Positions 1 through 8,559 are shown, counted from the first letter of the stretch. The stretch is DNA of 64,000 nucleotides from Ponticoccus litoralis (GCF_039769985.1 NZ_JBDNCH010000002.1:2914001-2978000), one strand, 5' to 3'. Numbers and translations: made by a program. The notes: generated from the letters alone by a model not told the origin.

Positions 1-56
1 GCGATCAAGAGAACGGCGTAAAACGTCAGACGAGCAGGATAGAACAGGAGCTTCAT
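1..56 (-). CDS. Partial hydrophobic protein, N-terminus only (island gene)
   Basis: An ATG at 56 on the minus strand opens a frame that runs off the left edge. The 18 visible residues begin MKLLFYPARLTFYAVLLI, a short basic start followed by a hydrophobic stretch, so a membrane anchor or signal peptide is likely. A purine-rich ribosome-binding site (AGGGAAAAGAG) lies just upstream. The gene starts 11 bases after the stop of the AAA+ ATPase on the same strand, so the two are probably co-transcribed. Function cannot be assigned from this fragment. Confidence 0.5.
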   Translation of the reverse strand, partial: MKLLFYPARLTFYAVLLI

Positions 57-67
57 CTCTTTTCCCT

Positions 68-1195
68 TCAGTGAAGCATCGGGCGCGCTTGAAGCGCGGC
101 TGCGCGATCTAGCAGTCGATTGACATCCCGTAGGTCGACTGGTCGCCGCGAAGACATCGAGAACTGGTCTAGAGCTTCCAGCGCGGCCTCTTTCGCTGGC
201 ACGGACAGGTCCCGCCGATGACATTCCCGGGATGCGAAAGTCAGGATCTGCTCCAGGCGAAGGGGCGGACACCGGACAATGTCACAGCGGGAGAGCAGAG
301 GTTGGGCGACCATCTGCAGATCGTTGCTCGTCAGAATCCACGAGATAGCGCTCAGATCGAAGGGCAGGCGATACGCTGGGCAAGTCCACCGTTCAGCAGT
401 GTTGGGCTCCAAGAGCCCGAGTAGCGCGTCTGGGAGGCTAATTCGACCACCCCGAGACGAGTGCATTTGACCAGCCTTGTCGATCTCATCCACGACGATG
501 ATCGGGCCAGCATGGTGGTGCTGGATGATCGCTTGGATAGGGCGACCCGGCTCAGCTGAATTGAAGCCTCGCTCAACGCCGGCGACGGAGAACGAAGCAT
601 TGCTCGCCCCGGCATCGATCTCCGTGGATGGCGCGGAGAGGAAGTAAGCCAGATGGCGTGCCCAGGCGCTCTTGCCGATACCCGGTGGCCCGTCAAGAAT
701 GAGGGGACCGACACGCGCGGGCGTGCCACGCTTCGCCGAGAGGCGCAGATTCTGCCATGCGATATCCGTCGCTGCGGACATCCACGGAAATTGGTCATGC
801 AAGCTGGCCGCGATTTCATCAGCAATCGCTTCGTCGACATGTGAGACCCGGACTCCGCCGGTCAGCTTCTTGATAGTCGTCCGCTCGGATGCGCGGAGGT
901 GACCGATGCCGGCCAGGTCCACGCGGCGCTCTTGATAGAGTTTCACCCGACGCTCGATGCGCGAGCGGACATCGCTTGGGATCCAGATTTCGCCGTCACC
1001 AAGGAATTCGTCCTGAGGGTAGGGGTCTTCTAGACCAGATTCGATTGCCGCGCGCCGACGATCGTGGCGTCGTTGACGCAGGGTGCGGTAGTGCTGCTCG
1101 AGACGGCGGCACAGTTCATGTGCGTTGTAATCTGAGTCGCGGTATTCGATGAGAAGAGCGCGGTATCCGGACCGCGTGAAGGCACGGGAAGACAT
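68..1195 (-). CDS. AAA+ ATPase (Lon/AFG3-like ATPase core without a visible protease domain)
   Basis: A 375-residue protein. Residues 1-150 form an Arg-rich, mostly helical N-terminal part with no motif I recognise. The AAA+ core follows: Walker A GPPGIGKS (169-176), Walker B IIVVDEID (232-239), sensor-1-like ILTSND (287-292) and an Arg-finger candidate LLSRCD (R303). The end is a small helical lid and there is no room for a peptidase domain. The ATG at 1195 has AAAGGA six bases upstream. It lies 100 bp from the integrase and directly precedes a hydrophobic protein, so it is probably cargo of the dusA island. Codon use is less GC-rich than in the core genes to the right. The core resembles Lon-type ATPases, but the substrate is unknown. 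Confidence 0.8.
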   Translation of the reverse strand: MSSRAFTRSGYRALLIEYRDSDYNAHELCRRLEQHYRTLRQRRHDRRRAAIESGLEDPYPQDEFLGDGEIWIPSDVRSRIERRVKLYQERRVDLAGIGHLRASERTTIKKLTGGVRVSHVDEAIADEIAASLHDQFPWMSAATDIAWQNLRLSAKRGTPARVGPLILDGPPGIGKSAWARHLAYFLSAPSTEIDAGASNASFSVAGVERGFNSAEPGRPIQAIIQHHHAGPIIVVDEIDKAGQMHSSRGGRISLPDALLGLLEPNTAERWTCPAYRLPFDLSAISWILTSNDLQMVAQPLLSRCDIVRCPPLRLEQILTFASRECHRRDLSVPAKEAALEALDQFSMSSRRPVDLRDVNRLLDRAAALQARPMLH

Positions 1196-1296
1196 AACAT
1201 ATCCTTTTTGAAAACCAGATCGGGTGGGATCAGGTGGTCAGGGATATGAGGTTCCGTTTTGCCATGTGATCGATATTGGACCGATGGGGGGCTAGG

Positions 1297-2397
1297 TCAA
1301 GACCGGGGCTCGAGGTTCTCGAGAATTTCGAGCCATTCCCACTGATCGAACTTGTCGCCCGGGGCTTCAAGCTGCATGTACCGATCCAAGATTTGAGATG
1401 TCGCATGTCCCGAAACGCGCATGATCTGATGCGCAGTCCAGCCCGTCTCGCCGAGCCACGACAGGGCTTCGTGGCGTAAATCGTGGAAATGCAGATCCTT
1501 AATCCCCGTCGCCTTAACCGCTTCTGTGAAGCGACGCGAAACAGTGTCAGGGTGATAAGGGAAGAGGCGATCGGGATCTCGACCACATGCGCGGTCATGT
1601 GCTGCGCTGACCCGCAGCGCCTGCGGAAGAAGCCAGAGTGATTTGTGATTGCCACGGCTGCCCTTGGGCGACTTCATGTCACGGACAACGATCGTTGCTT
1701 GGGTGATGTCCTCATGCCTGAGCTGGCAGATCTCTGCTTGCCGCCGACCGGACATGACGGCGAACGCGATCAGGAAATGAAGAGGAACGCGGGTCGAAGT
1801 CTCGTCGTGCGCATCAATGCTGAACCGCATGAGTAGATCCAGCTCGTCGAGCGTCGGACGTCTGCTCCGCTTAGAAGACTTGCCTGTGTAGCCGAGTGAA
1901 TTGGCGGCGAACCGTCCATCTGTGATGGCGCCCACGTCTACACGGACACCCCACGCTGCTCTGGCAAGCTTCATGACTTCTGCAAGGGTGCCGTAGTAGC
2001 CCGCGACAGTGGATGGATGGCGGCCCTCTAGGCGAAGGTCTCTTGCGAACTCGGTCCAGTCCGCGGATTCAAGGTCCTCCGCGATACGGGACGCAAACTC
2101 GAACTTCTGAAGTTTCCGGAGATAGTCTTTCTTCGTAGGGCCATATACCACATCTGCATCACGTACATAGCGGGCGACGAGATCGCCAACAGTAGGGGAG
2201 CCGTGACGTTGCCGTTCTTGGTAGCGTTCTACGCCTCCAGGCGCGTTGAGCCGCTTCTCGACTTCATCGGCCCACGCCGTAGCCTCGGACCTCCGTGAAA
2301 AATTTCGACTGAGACGAAGCGGCTTCTTTCCCGGCCCCTGACGCTTCACGATCTCAATGCGGTATTTGCCTGACGACAGCTTTCTGATAGTAGCCAC
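1297..2397 (-). CDS. Tyrosine recombinase / integrase of a dusA-associated genomic island
   Basis: A phage-type site-specific recombinase. From the proposed GTG start at 2397 it has 366 residues: an N-terminal Arm-binding region, a SAM-like core-binding domain (about 70-150) and a catalytic domain. Active-site residues are visible: Arg in SGRRQAEICQLR (about 218), HxxR in HDLRH (about 305-308), His in SGHAT (about 331) and Tyr in ILDRYM (about 340). I prefer the GTG at 2397 because AAAGGG precedes it and the protein then begins VATIRKLSSGKYR, typical of this family; an ATG at 2448 is also in frame. It sits next to and divergent from dusA, the arrangement of dusA-targeting integrases. Confidence 0.9.
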   Translation of the reverse strand: MATIRKLSSGKYRIEIVKRQGPGKKPLRLSRNFSRRSEATAWADEVEKRLNAPGGVERYQERQRHGSPTVGDLVARYVRDADVVYGPTKKDYLRKLQKFEFASRIAEDLESADWTEFARDLRLEGRHPSTVAGYYGTLAEVMKLARAAWGVRVDVGAITDGRFAANSLGYTGKSSKRSRRPTLDELDLLMRFSIDAHDETSTRVPLHFLIAFAVMSGRRQAEICQLRHEDITQATIVVRDMKSPKGSRGNHKSLWLLPQALRVSAAHDRACGRDPDRLFPYHPDTVSRRFTEAVKATGIKDLHFHDLRHEALSWLGETGWTAHQIMRVSGHATSQILDRYMQLEAPGDKFDQWEWLEILENLEPRS

Positions 2398-2521
2398 GAC
2401 TTGCCCTTTGTCTTGGTCTTCAGCGTAACATAGGCGTACACCTTGCACGCCTTCAAGCGTACAGAGTGCTCAAAATGTCCGAAAACGTATCTCCATGTCC
2501 GGAAATCATGGGAAATAAAAT

Positions 2522-2620
2522 ATGTATAATTCTCTGAAAAGCAGTGAAAAAATGGGATCAGAAGCGATAGCGCGTGCTGCACGCCTCTCCGTCGCCCCCA
2601 TGATGGACTGGACCGACCGG
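2522..2620 (+). other. Candidate island/chromosome junction (att site) at the 5' end of dusA
   Basis: Established knowledge: a family of tyrosine integrases inserts islands at the 5' end of dusA and rebuilds the reading frame. Here the sequence changes abruptly. About 2450-2560 is A+T-rich and island-like, and from about 2580 it becomes high-GC core dusA with the conserved APMMDWTDRHCR segment. A perfect TATAAT lies at 2525-2530, inside the first codons of the longest dusA frame, so an island-borne promoter may drive dusA and translation may start at the internal ATG 2552. I expect the crossover core near 2595-2615. The partner repeat would lie outside the window to the left, so the repeat itself is not seen. 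Confidence 0.55.
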
Positions 2621-3561
2621 CATTGCCGGTATCTGCACCGGCTGATGTCTCGCCGCAGCCTGCTCTACACCGAAATGGTCACGGCGCCAGCGCTGGTGCG
2701 GGGCGGGGCGCTGCATCTGCTGGATCATCACGCCGCCGAGCATCCCGTCGCGCTGCAACTGGGCGGGTCGAGATCCCGTGGAGCTTGCCGAGGCGGCGCG
2801 GTTGGGCGCGCGCGCCGGATACGACGAGATCAACCTGAACTGCGGATGCCCCTCGGACCGGGTGCAGTCGGGCACCTTCGGCGCCGTTCTGATGAAGGAC
2901 GCGCCGCTTGTCGCGGCCTGCGTTGCCGCCATGCGCGAGGCGCTGCCCGACGGGCCCGAGGTCACGGTCAAATGCCGCATCGGCGTCGACGATCAGGACC
3001 CGCAAGAGGTCCTGCCCGCCTTTATCGAGACCGTCGCCGCCACGGGCGTCACGCGGTTTTCCATCCACGCCCGCAAGGCTTGGCTGCAGGGGCTGTCTCC
3101 GAAAGAGAACCGCGATATCCCGCCGCTGGACTACGGGCTTGTCCGGGCGATGCGGGCGCGCTTTCCGGCGCTGCACCTGTCGGTGAACGGCGGCATCGCC
3201 ACGCTTGACGCGGCAGAGGCCTTTCTTGCGGACGGCCTTGACGGGGCCATGATCGGACGCGCCGCCTATCACCAGCCACGGGACATCCTCGAGCCGCGCC
3301 GACAGCCGCCTGTTCGGCGCGCCGGACCCCTTCGACAGCCCCGAGGAGGTGGTCCGGGCCATGATGCCCTACATCGACGACCACCTTGCGTCCGGCGGGC
3401 GTTTGCATCAGATCACAAGGCACATGATGGGCCTCTTTGCCGGGCGCCCGGGCGCAAGGCGCTGGCGGCAGATCCTGTCCGAGGGGGCCAGCCGGCCCGG
3501 CGCAGGCACCGGCCTTGTCGCGGAGGCGCTGGACAGTATTCCCGGACAGGAGGCCGCATGA
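2522..3561 (+). CDS. dusA: tRNA-dihydrouridine synthase A (two apparent 1-nt insertions)
   Basis: DusA reduces uridine 20/20a in the tRNA D-loop using FMN and NADPH. Family segments are all present: APMMDWTDRHCR, YTEMVTAPAL, EINLNCGCPSDRVQ (catalytic Cys), VKCRIGVDD, FSIHARKAWLQGLSPKENR and HLSVNGGI. The reading breaks twice. An extra A at 2771 follows GGGTCG and an extra A at 3292 follows CCTCG. Dropping both gives 345 continuous residues ending at the TGA at 3559-3561, a normal length. The start may be ATG 2522 or, more likely, ATG 2552, because 2525-2530 is a perfect -10 box. The first residues differ from typical DusA because the island supplied them. It overlaps the next gene by ATGA. 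Confidence 0.9.
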
Positions 3562-4397
3562 CACTGGACCTATCGACCCTCGCACCGCTGGTGGCGGTTC
3601 TCATGGCGGCCTCTGCGGTGGCGGGGCTGCTGGCCGGGCTCTTCGGCGTGGGCGGCGGCATCATCCTTGTGCCGGCCTTCTACTTCGTCCTGCACGGGCT
3701 GGGCTATGACGGGCCGCAGGTGATGCAGGTCTGCCTTGCGACCTCGCTGGCCTCGATCATCGTGACCTCGATCCGCTCGGTCCATGCGCACAACAAGCGC
3801 GGGGCGGTGGACTGGGATATCCTGAAGGGCTGGGCGCCGGGCATCGCCATCGGCGCGGTGCTGGGGATGCTGGCCGCCGCGCGCCTGCGGTCCGAGGTGC
3901 TGGCGGTGATCTTCGGCGTTCTGGCCACGATGGTCGGTCTCTACCTTGCTTTCGGGCGGCAAAGCTGGCGGCTGGGGCCGCAGATGCCGCAGATGCCGCA
4001 GATGCCGCAGGGCGGCGCCCGGGCGGCGCTGTCGCCCACGGTCGGCTTCTTCTCGGTGCTGATGGGCATCGGCGGCGGCAGTTTCGGCGTGCCGCTGATG
4101 ACGCTTTACAGCGTGCCCATGCATCGGGCGGTGGCAACGGCGGCGGGCTTCGGTCTTGTCATCGCGGTGCCCTCGGTGATCGGGTTCCTGTTCCTGAACG
4201 TCGCCGGGGCGCCGCCCCTGACGGTCGGCGCGGTCAACGTCCCGGCGCTTGTCATCGCGATCTCGATGACGCTGATCACCGCGCCGATGGGGGCGAAACT
4301 GGCGCATGCGCTGGATGCGCTGCTGCTGCGCAGGCTCTTCGCGGTCTTCATCCTGATCGTCGCCGTCAACATGCTGCGCAAGGCGCTCTGGGCCTGA
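3558..4397 (+). CDS. TauE/SafE-family sulfite/organosulfur exporter-like permease
   Basis: A 279-residue polytopic membrane protein of the TauE/SafE (DUF81) family. The first half carries AGLLAGLFGVGGGIILVPAF and the second half the matching MGIGGGSFGVPLMTLY, the internal duplication characteristic of the family. About eight hydrophobic segments are visible. Members export sulfoacetate, sulfite or related anions; the substrate here is not known. The ATG at 3558 overlaps the dusA stop (ATGA), so translation is probably coupled. An odd point is a tandem QMP repeat in the central cytoplasmic loop. Confidence 0.85.
   Translation: MTLDLSTLAPLVAVLMAASAVAGLLAGLFGVGGGIILVPAFYFVLHGLGYDGPQVMQVCLATSLASIIVTSIRSVHAHNKRGAVDWDILKGWAPGIAIGAVLGMLAAARLRSEVLAVIFGVLATMVGLYLAFGRQSWRLGPQMPQMPQMPQGGARAALSPTVGFFSVLMGIGGGSFGVPLMTLYSVPMHRAVATAAGFGLVIAVPSVIGFLFLNVAGAPPLTVGAVNVPALVIAISMTLITAPMGAKLAHALDALLLRRLFAVFILIVAVNMLRKALWA
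3981..4010 (+). repeat. 9-bp tandem repeat (CAGATGCCG) coding for QMPQMPQMP
   Basis: Three exact copies of CAGATGCCG plus a partial fourth (CAG) lie in frame in the central loop of the TauE/SafE permease. Each unit adds Gln-Met-Pro. Such a repeat can expand or contract without breaking the frame. Confidence 0.8.
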
Positions 4398-4511
4398 GCC
4401 TGAGCCTGCGCGGGTGCGAGGCCTGCGCGATGGATGCCGCAGAGTGTCCCGGCAGCCTGCCGCCTCAGCCGCACATACGGCCCGGCGCAACGGTTCCCCG
4501 GGCGCTCTGCC

Positions 4512-4763
4512 TCAGCCCTCGGTGCCGCCCCCGCGCCGCTTCAGTCGCGCCGCGCGGCCGCCGCGCCGATGCGTCAGATGCCCCTGCCGGTCGGGCAGGG
4601 CGGCCATGACGGCGCGGCGCTCTTCGGGGTCCATGCGCGACCAGCGCGCGATCTCGTCGAGCGAGCGCAGGCAGCCGGTGCACAGCCCGGCCTCGGGGTG
4701 GATCACGCAAAGCTTCACGCAGGGGCTTTCGATCTCCCGGCGTTTCCAGATCTCGTCACTCAT
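4512..4763 (-). CDS. DUF1289 domain-containing small protein
   Basis: An 83-residue protein with the DUF1289 pattern: SPCVKLCVIHPEAGLCTGC gives four cysteines in C-x3-C-x8-C-x2-C order, followed by RSLDEIARWSRMDPEERR. The spacing suggests metal or Fe-S binding, but no function is established. The tail after residue 60 is Arg/Gly-rich and low in information. It lies 10 bp downstream of ruvX on the same strand and is probably co-transcribed with it. The ATG at 4763 is the natural start. Confidence 0.85.
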   Translation of the reverse strand: MSDEIWKRREIESPCVKLCVIHPEAGLCTGCLRSLDEIARWSRMDPEERRAVMAALPDRQGHLTHRRGGRAARLKRRGGGTEG

Positions 4764-4773
4764 CGCGTCCCGT

Positions 4774-5244
4774 TCAGGCTGACAGGTGGCGCAGGCGGTC
4801 CAGCGCCCCTTGCAGGATGTACGATGCGGCCACGTGGTCGATCACCTCGGCGCGACGCTTTCGGGAGGTATCCGCCTCCAGAAGGGCGCGTTCGGCGGCG
4901 ACAGTGGACAGGCGTTCGTCCCAGAAGGTCACCGGGCCGTCCCAGAGCGCGGCAAAGTTGCGCGCGAAGGCGCGGGTCGACTGGCAGCGCGGGCCCTCGG
5001 TGCCGTCCATGTTGCGCGGCAGGCCCAGCACCAGCCCGCCGATGCCGCGTTGCTTCAGGATCGCCAGCAGGCGTTCGGCATCCAGCGAGAACTTGCGCCG
5101 CTTCACGGTTTCAAGCGGTGTGGCGACGGTGCGGAAGGTATCGGTGACCGCGACGCCGATGGTCTTGGTCCCGAGGTCCAGCCCGGCCAGCGCCGTCATG
5201 GGCCGCAGGGCGGCGGCGAAATCGGCAATCTCGTCATGGATCAC
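4774..5244 (-). CDS. ruvX: Putative pre-16S rRNA nuclease / Holliday junction resolvase-like YqgF
   Basis: A 156-residue RNase H-fold nuclease of the YqgF/RuvX family, linked to processing of the 16S rRNA 5' end. Visible motifs are ALAGLDLGTKTIGVAV (first catalytic Asp), GLVLGLPRNMDGTEG, FWDERLSTVAAERALLEAD and the C-terminal DHVAASYILQGALD with a catalytic Asp. I set the start at the GTG at 5244 (reads VIHDEIADFAAAL), since this N-terminus is usual in the family and begins after ccmI ends. The open frame extends further upstream into ccmI. Confidence 0.9.
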   Translation of the reverse strand: MIHDEIADFAAALRPMTALAGLDLGTKTIGVAVTDTFRTVATPLETVKRRKFSLDAERLLAILKQRGIGGLVLGLPRNMDGTEGPRCQSTRAFARNFAALWDGPVTFWDERLSTVAAERALLEADTSRKRRAEVIDHVAASYILQGALDRLRHLSA

Positions 5245-5266
5245 GGGCGGGCCACTCCTTTGCGCG

Positions 5267-6499
5267 TCACTCCGACGCCAGCCCCGCTGATACCGCCGCG
5301 TCGCGCAGCGCCGCAAGGGCCTCTTGGTTTCCGGCAAAGACGGTCTTGCCCTCGGTCCAGATCGCGCCGGCGCGATCGGCCTCGCCCAGCACGCCAAGGG
5401 CAGAGATCGCCCGCGCCCATTCCTGCGGCGAGCCGCCCTCGGTCGCCAGCCGCTCCAGCAGCCCGTCGACCATGCCGCGGATCATCGCAGAGCGGTCCTC
5501 GTCGCTGAGGTCGGCGGCATTGTCGATATCGGCGGCAGAGGGGCCGCGCAGCGGGGCAGGGGCCTCAGGCAGCGAGAAGTTCGTCACCCCGGCACGGGCG
5601 GCCATGTCGGTGATCTGGGCGCGGATCGGCGCCACCCGGGGATCTTCGGCGGCGCTTTCGCGCAGCAGGCGGTTCCACATCTGGAAGCCAAGGTCCGGGC
5701 GCCCGGTCTGCGCCATCATCAGCCCGCCGTAGAACCGCGCCACGCCATTGTCGGGGTCGCGGCTCAGCGCCTGTTCCAGCACCTTTTGCGCCTCGGGCGA
5801 GACATAGCCCCCCGCCGCGATGATCATCAGGTCGGCGAGGTCGGTGAAATCCTGCGCCTCGGCCTCTTCGCCCTTCAGGCGGATCACCTGCTGCTGCGCC
5901 GTGTAGGCGGCCCGGGCATTGCCAAGCGCCGCCTCGTGGCGGGTCAGCAGCATGTGGCCCTGCAGGTCGTCGGGACGTTCGGACACGGCGGCGCGCAGCT
6001 TTTCGACCAGCGCGGCGTAATCCTCGGGCACGTCCAGCGGCGCGGTGGCGGGCTGGCGGGCCTCTGCCTCGGCCTGCGCGGTGCGGTCCTGCAAAAGCGC
6101 CTCTGCCTGTTCCATGCGCAGCTGAAGCGGGCGGTCCGGGTAGCCGGGCACGCCGAGGTAGGTGTAAAGGCCGAAACCGCCGCCCACCAGCACCAGCGCC
6201 ACGATCACTGCCATCACGCGCGCCGCGCCCTGCGGCTGGCCCGTCTCTGCCGCCGTGCCGCGCGCCTTGGCGTCGGCGGCCAGCAGGCGGCGCGAGATCT
6301 CGGTCTTCAGGCGCTCTGCCTCTTCGGGGGGAACCTTGCCGCTGGCCGCGTCCGCCTCGACCTCGCGCAGCTGGTCGCGATAGACCTGCAGGTCGAAGGC
6401 CTCGGCCGGGCCGGTTTCCCTGTGGCCCCGCAAAAGCGCCGCCACAAGGGCCACCGTCAGCACCAGCGCCACCGCGCCCGTCACAATCCAGAACAGCAT
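5267..6499 (-). CDS. ccmI: Cytochrome c-type biogenesis protein CcmI
   Basis: A 410-residue CcmI (CycH-like), part of the System I haem-lyase module that holds apocytochrome c for haem attachment. Two membrane segments are visible, residues 1-24 and about 92-115 (MAVIVALVLVGGGFGLYTYL). Between them is a coiled, basic cytoplasmic loop (DQLREVEADAASGKV). The periplasmic part carries TPR-like repeats with the typical GHMLLTRHEAALGN and LMMAQTGRPDLGFQMWNRLL. No frameshift is seen. It is followed by ruvX after 22 bp. Confidence 0.92.
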   Translation of the reverse strand: MLFWIVTGAVALVLTVALVAALLRGHRETGPAEAFDLQVYRDQLREVEADAASGKVPPEEAERLKTEISRRLLAADAKARGTAAETGQPQGAARVMAVIVALVLVGGGFGLYTYLGVPGYPDRPLQLRMEQAEALLQDRTAQAEAEARQPATAPLDVPEDYAALVEKLRAAVSERPDDLQGHMLLTRHEAALGNARAAYTAQQQVIRLKGEEAEAQDFTDLADLMIIAAGGYVSPEAQKVLEQALSRDPDNGVARFYGGLMMAQTGRPDLGFQMWNRLLRESAAEDPRVAPIRAQITDMAARAGVTNFSLPEAPAPLRGPSAADIDNAADLSDEDRSAMIRGMVDGLLERLATEGGSPQEWARAISALGVLGEADRAGAIWTEGKTVFAGNQEALAALRDAAVSAGLASE

Positions 6500-6677
6500 C
6501 TTGCCTCCCCTTCGTCCGGCCTCATGTATGCGGGGAGGGCTTTGAAAAAAAGGTCCAATCGGGCCGCCGCCGCACCATGTCGCAACTGCGCGTCAGAATG
6601 ACGGTTGCAGCCGCAGCGCCAGAGGCGTTTGAGTCCATACCACCAGAAACCCACGCCGAAACCGGATTCGAGCCATA

Positions 6678-7925
6678 ATGAAACGCTACTCCGCCTTTGC
6701 CATCGCCCGGGAAGCCCTGTCGAACCACCAGCGCTGGGAGCGCGCCTGGAAGAAGCCCGCCGCGCCCAAAAGCCGGTACGACGTGATCATCGTCGGCGCG
6801 GGCGGGCACGGTCTGGCGACGGCCTACTACCTTGGCAAGCGGTTCGGCATCACCAATGTCGCGGTGCTGGAAAAGGGCTGGCTGGGCGGCGGCAACACCG
6901 GGCGGAACACGACCATCATCCGGTCGAACTACCTGCAGGACGCCTCTGCCGCGATCTACGAAAAGTCGCGCTCGCTGTACGAGACGATGAGCCAGGACCT
7001 GAATTACAACGTCATGTTCAGCCCGCGCGGCGTGATGATGCTGGCGCAGACGGAACACGAGGTGCGGGGCTATCGCCGCACCGCCCATGCCAACGCGCTG
7101 CAGGGGGTGAAGACAGAGTTCATCCTGCCCCGCCGGGTCAAGGAGCTGTGCCCGATCATCAACCTGGACGGGCCGCGTTACCCGGTGCTGGGCGCGCTCT
7201 GGCAGGCGCGCGGTGGCACCGCGCGCCACGACGCGGTGGCCTGGGGCTATGCGCGGGCCTGTTCGGCCATGGGCATGGACATCATCGAGAAATGCGAAGT
7301 CACCGGCATCGACCGAGACGGCGACCGCGTGACCGGCGTGCAGACCACGCGCGGCGCCATCTCCTGCGACAAGCTGGGGATCGTGGTGGCGGGCCATTCC
7401 GGCGTTCTGGCCGACATGGCGGGCTTCCGGCTGCCGGTGGAATCCGTGGCGCTTCAGGCGCTGGTCAGCGAGCCGATCAAGCCGATCATGGACGTCGTCG
7501 TCATGGCCAATACCGTGCACGGCTACATGAGCCAGTCCGACAAGGGCGAGATGGTGATCGGCGGCGGCGCCGACGGCTACAACAACTACACCCAGCGCGG
7601 CAGCTTCCACCACATCGAGGAAACCGTCCGCGCGCTGGTCGAGACCTTCCCCATGGTCTCGCGCCTGAAGATGCTGCGCCAGTGGGGCGGCATCGTGGAC
7701 ATGACCGGCGACCGCTCTCCGATCCTGTCGAAGACGCCGGTCGAGGGCGTCTTCATCAACTGCGGCTGGGGCACCGGTGGCTTCAAGGCCATCCCGGGCT
7801 CTGGCTGGGGCTTTGCCGAACTGATGGCAAGGGGGCAATCGCCGCTTTGCGACGCATTCTCGCTGGGCCGCTTCCGCGAAGGCCGCTTCATCGACGAAAG
7901 CGTCGCCGCCGGGGTGGCGCACTGA
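6678..7925 (+). CDS. soxB: Sarcosine oxidase subunit beta
   Basis: The catalytic flavoprotein subunit of heterotetrameric sarcosine oxidase, which demethylates sarcosine to glycine. The 415-residue protein has the dinucleotide motif VIIVGAGGHGLATAY (36-50) and EKGWLGGGNTGRN. The segment RGGTARHDAVAWGYARA contains His184, which by position matches the His carrying covalent FMN in this family. The C-terminus holds GWGTGGFKAIPGSGWGFAEL. It is the first gene of the sox operon. The 178 bp upstream should hold the promoter, but I see no clear consensus element. Confidence 0.95.
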   Translation: MKRYSAFAIAREALSNHQRWERAWKKPAAPKSRYDVIIVGAGGHGLATAYYLGKRFGITNVAVLEKGWLGGGNTGRNTTIIRSNYLQDASAAIYEKSRSLYETMSQDLNYNVMFSPRGVMMLAQTEHEVRGYRRTAHANALQGVKTEFILPRRVKELCPIINLDGPRYPVLGALWQARGGTARHDAVAWGYARACSAMGMDIIEKCEVTGIDRDGDRVTGVQTTRGAISCDKLGIVVAGHSGVLADMAGFRLPVESVALQALVSEPIKPIMDVVVMANTVHGYMSQSDKGEMVIGGGADGYNNYTQRGSFHHIEETVRALVETFPMVSRLKMLRQWGGIVDMTGDRSPILSKTPVEGVFINCGWGTGGFKAIPGSGWGFAELMARGQSPLCDAFSLGRFREGRFIDESVAAGVAH

Positions 7926-8058
7926 TGAGGCCCGACGCCGCCCAGACCCCCATCGGCAAGGATCCGCGCGGATTTCCGCCGGACCCCGGAACCCCCGGGA
8001 ACCAGACCTGTGCCCACCGTGTTGCGCCTTCAACGGAACATGGAGAAGGAACAGACAA

Positions 8059-8433
8059 ATGGCTGATACCACCCACACCCAAACCACCGCTGCCGACCGC
8101 AACGCTGCCCATGGCGCCGGCCACTCGACAACCACGACCACGCACACCACGGGCCGCAGCAATTCCGGCCTCGCCTTCGTCGTGGGCATCGTCGTCGTCG
8201 TCGTGGCGGTGCTGGCCTATGTCATCTTCGGCACCGGCGGCGAGCCCGTCACCGCGCCGGGCGACGACGTCGACGTCACCATCCAGAGCGATGCCCCGGC
8301 GGCAACCGCACCGGCGGCTGACGCCCCGGCGGCAACCGCGCCTGCCGATGCACCGGAAGCCGCTGCTCCGGCGGCAGACGACGCTGCACCCGCAGCCGAT
8401 CCCGAAGCCGCTGCGCCTGCCGCAGACCAGTAA
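8059..8433 (+). CDS. Small single-pass membrane protein with Ala/Pro/Asp-rich tail, inside the sox operon
   Basis: A 124-residue protein I do not recognise. It has a Thr/His-rich N-terminus (TTTTTHTT), one membrane segment (about 36-60, GLAFVVGIVVVVVAVLAYVI) and a low-complexity acidic Ala/Pro-rich tail ending DPEAAAPAADQ. The ATG at 8059 has GAGAAGGAA eight bases upstream, so translation is likely. It interrupts soxB and soxD and is followed by a terminator-like hairpin. The tail is predicted disordered and periplasmic if the N-terminus stays inside. No function can be given. Confidence 0.75.
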   Translation: MADTTHTQTTAADRNAAHGAGHSTTTTTHTTGRSNSGLAFVVGIVVVVVAVLAYVIFGTGGEPVTAPGDDVDVTIQSDAPAATAPAADAPAATAPADAPEAAAPAADDAAPAADPEAAAPAADQ

Positions 8434-8471
8434 CGCTTCGCTCGTGACGCTGCCCCGCTCCGGGGCGGCCC

Positions 8472-8504
8472 GGGCCGGGATGCCGATGGGTATCCCGGCC
8501 CTTT
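8472..8504 (+). terminator. Terminator-like hairpin between soxB-side genes and soxD
   Basis: A perfect 10-bp stem, GGGCCGGGAT (8472-8481) with ATCCCGGCCC (8492-8501), has a 10-base loop and is followed by TTT. The T-run is short, so termination may be partial. That would lower soxDAG relative to soxB and the small membrane-protein gene. Confidence 0.6.
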
Positions 8505-8559
8505 GCATGTCCCGCAGTCACACCGAAGCCCCGCGTTCCCTCCGCAAGAAGGTGGTCCC

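Noticed and set aside
2522..3561. dusA as a pseudogene inactivated by island insertion
   Set aside because: Both frame breaks lie well inside the gene, not at the island junction, and match the context of insertion errors seen elsewhere.
6500..6677. Inverted repeat CCTCCCC/GGGGAGG near 6504-6538 as a terminator
   Set aside because: It lies upstream of both divergent genes and has no T-run on the strand where it would need one.
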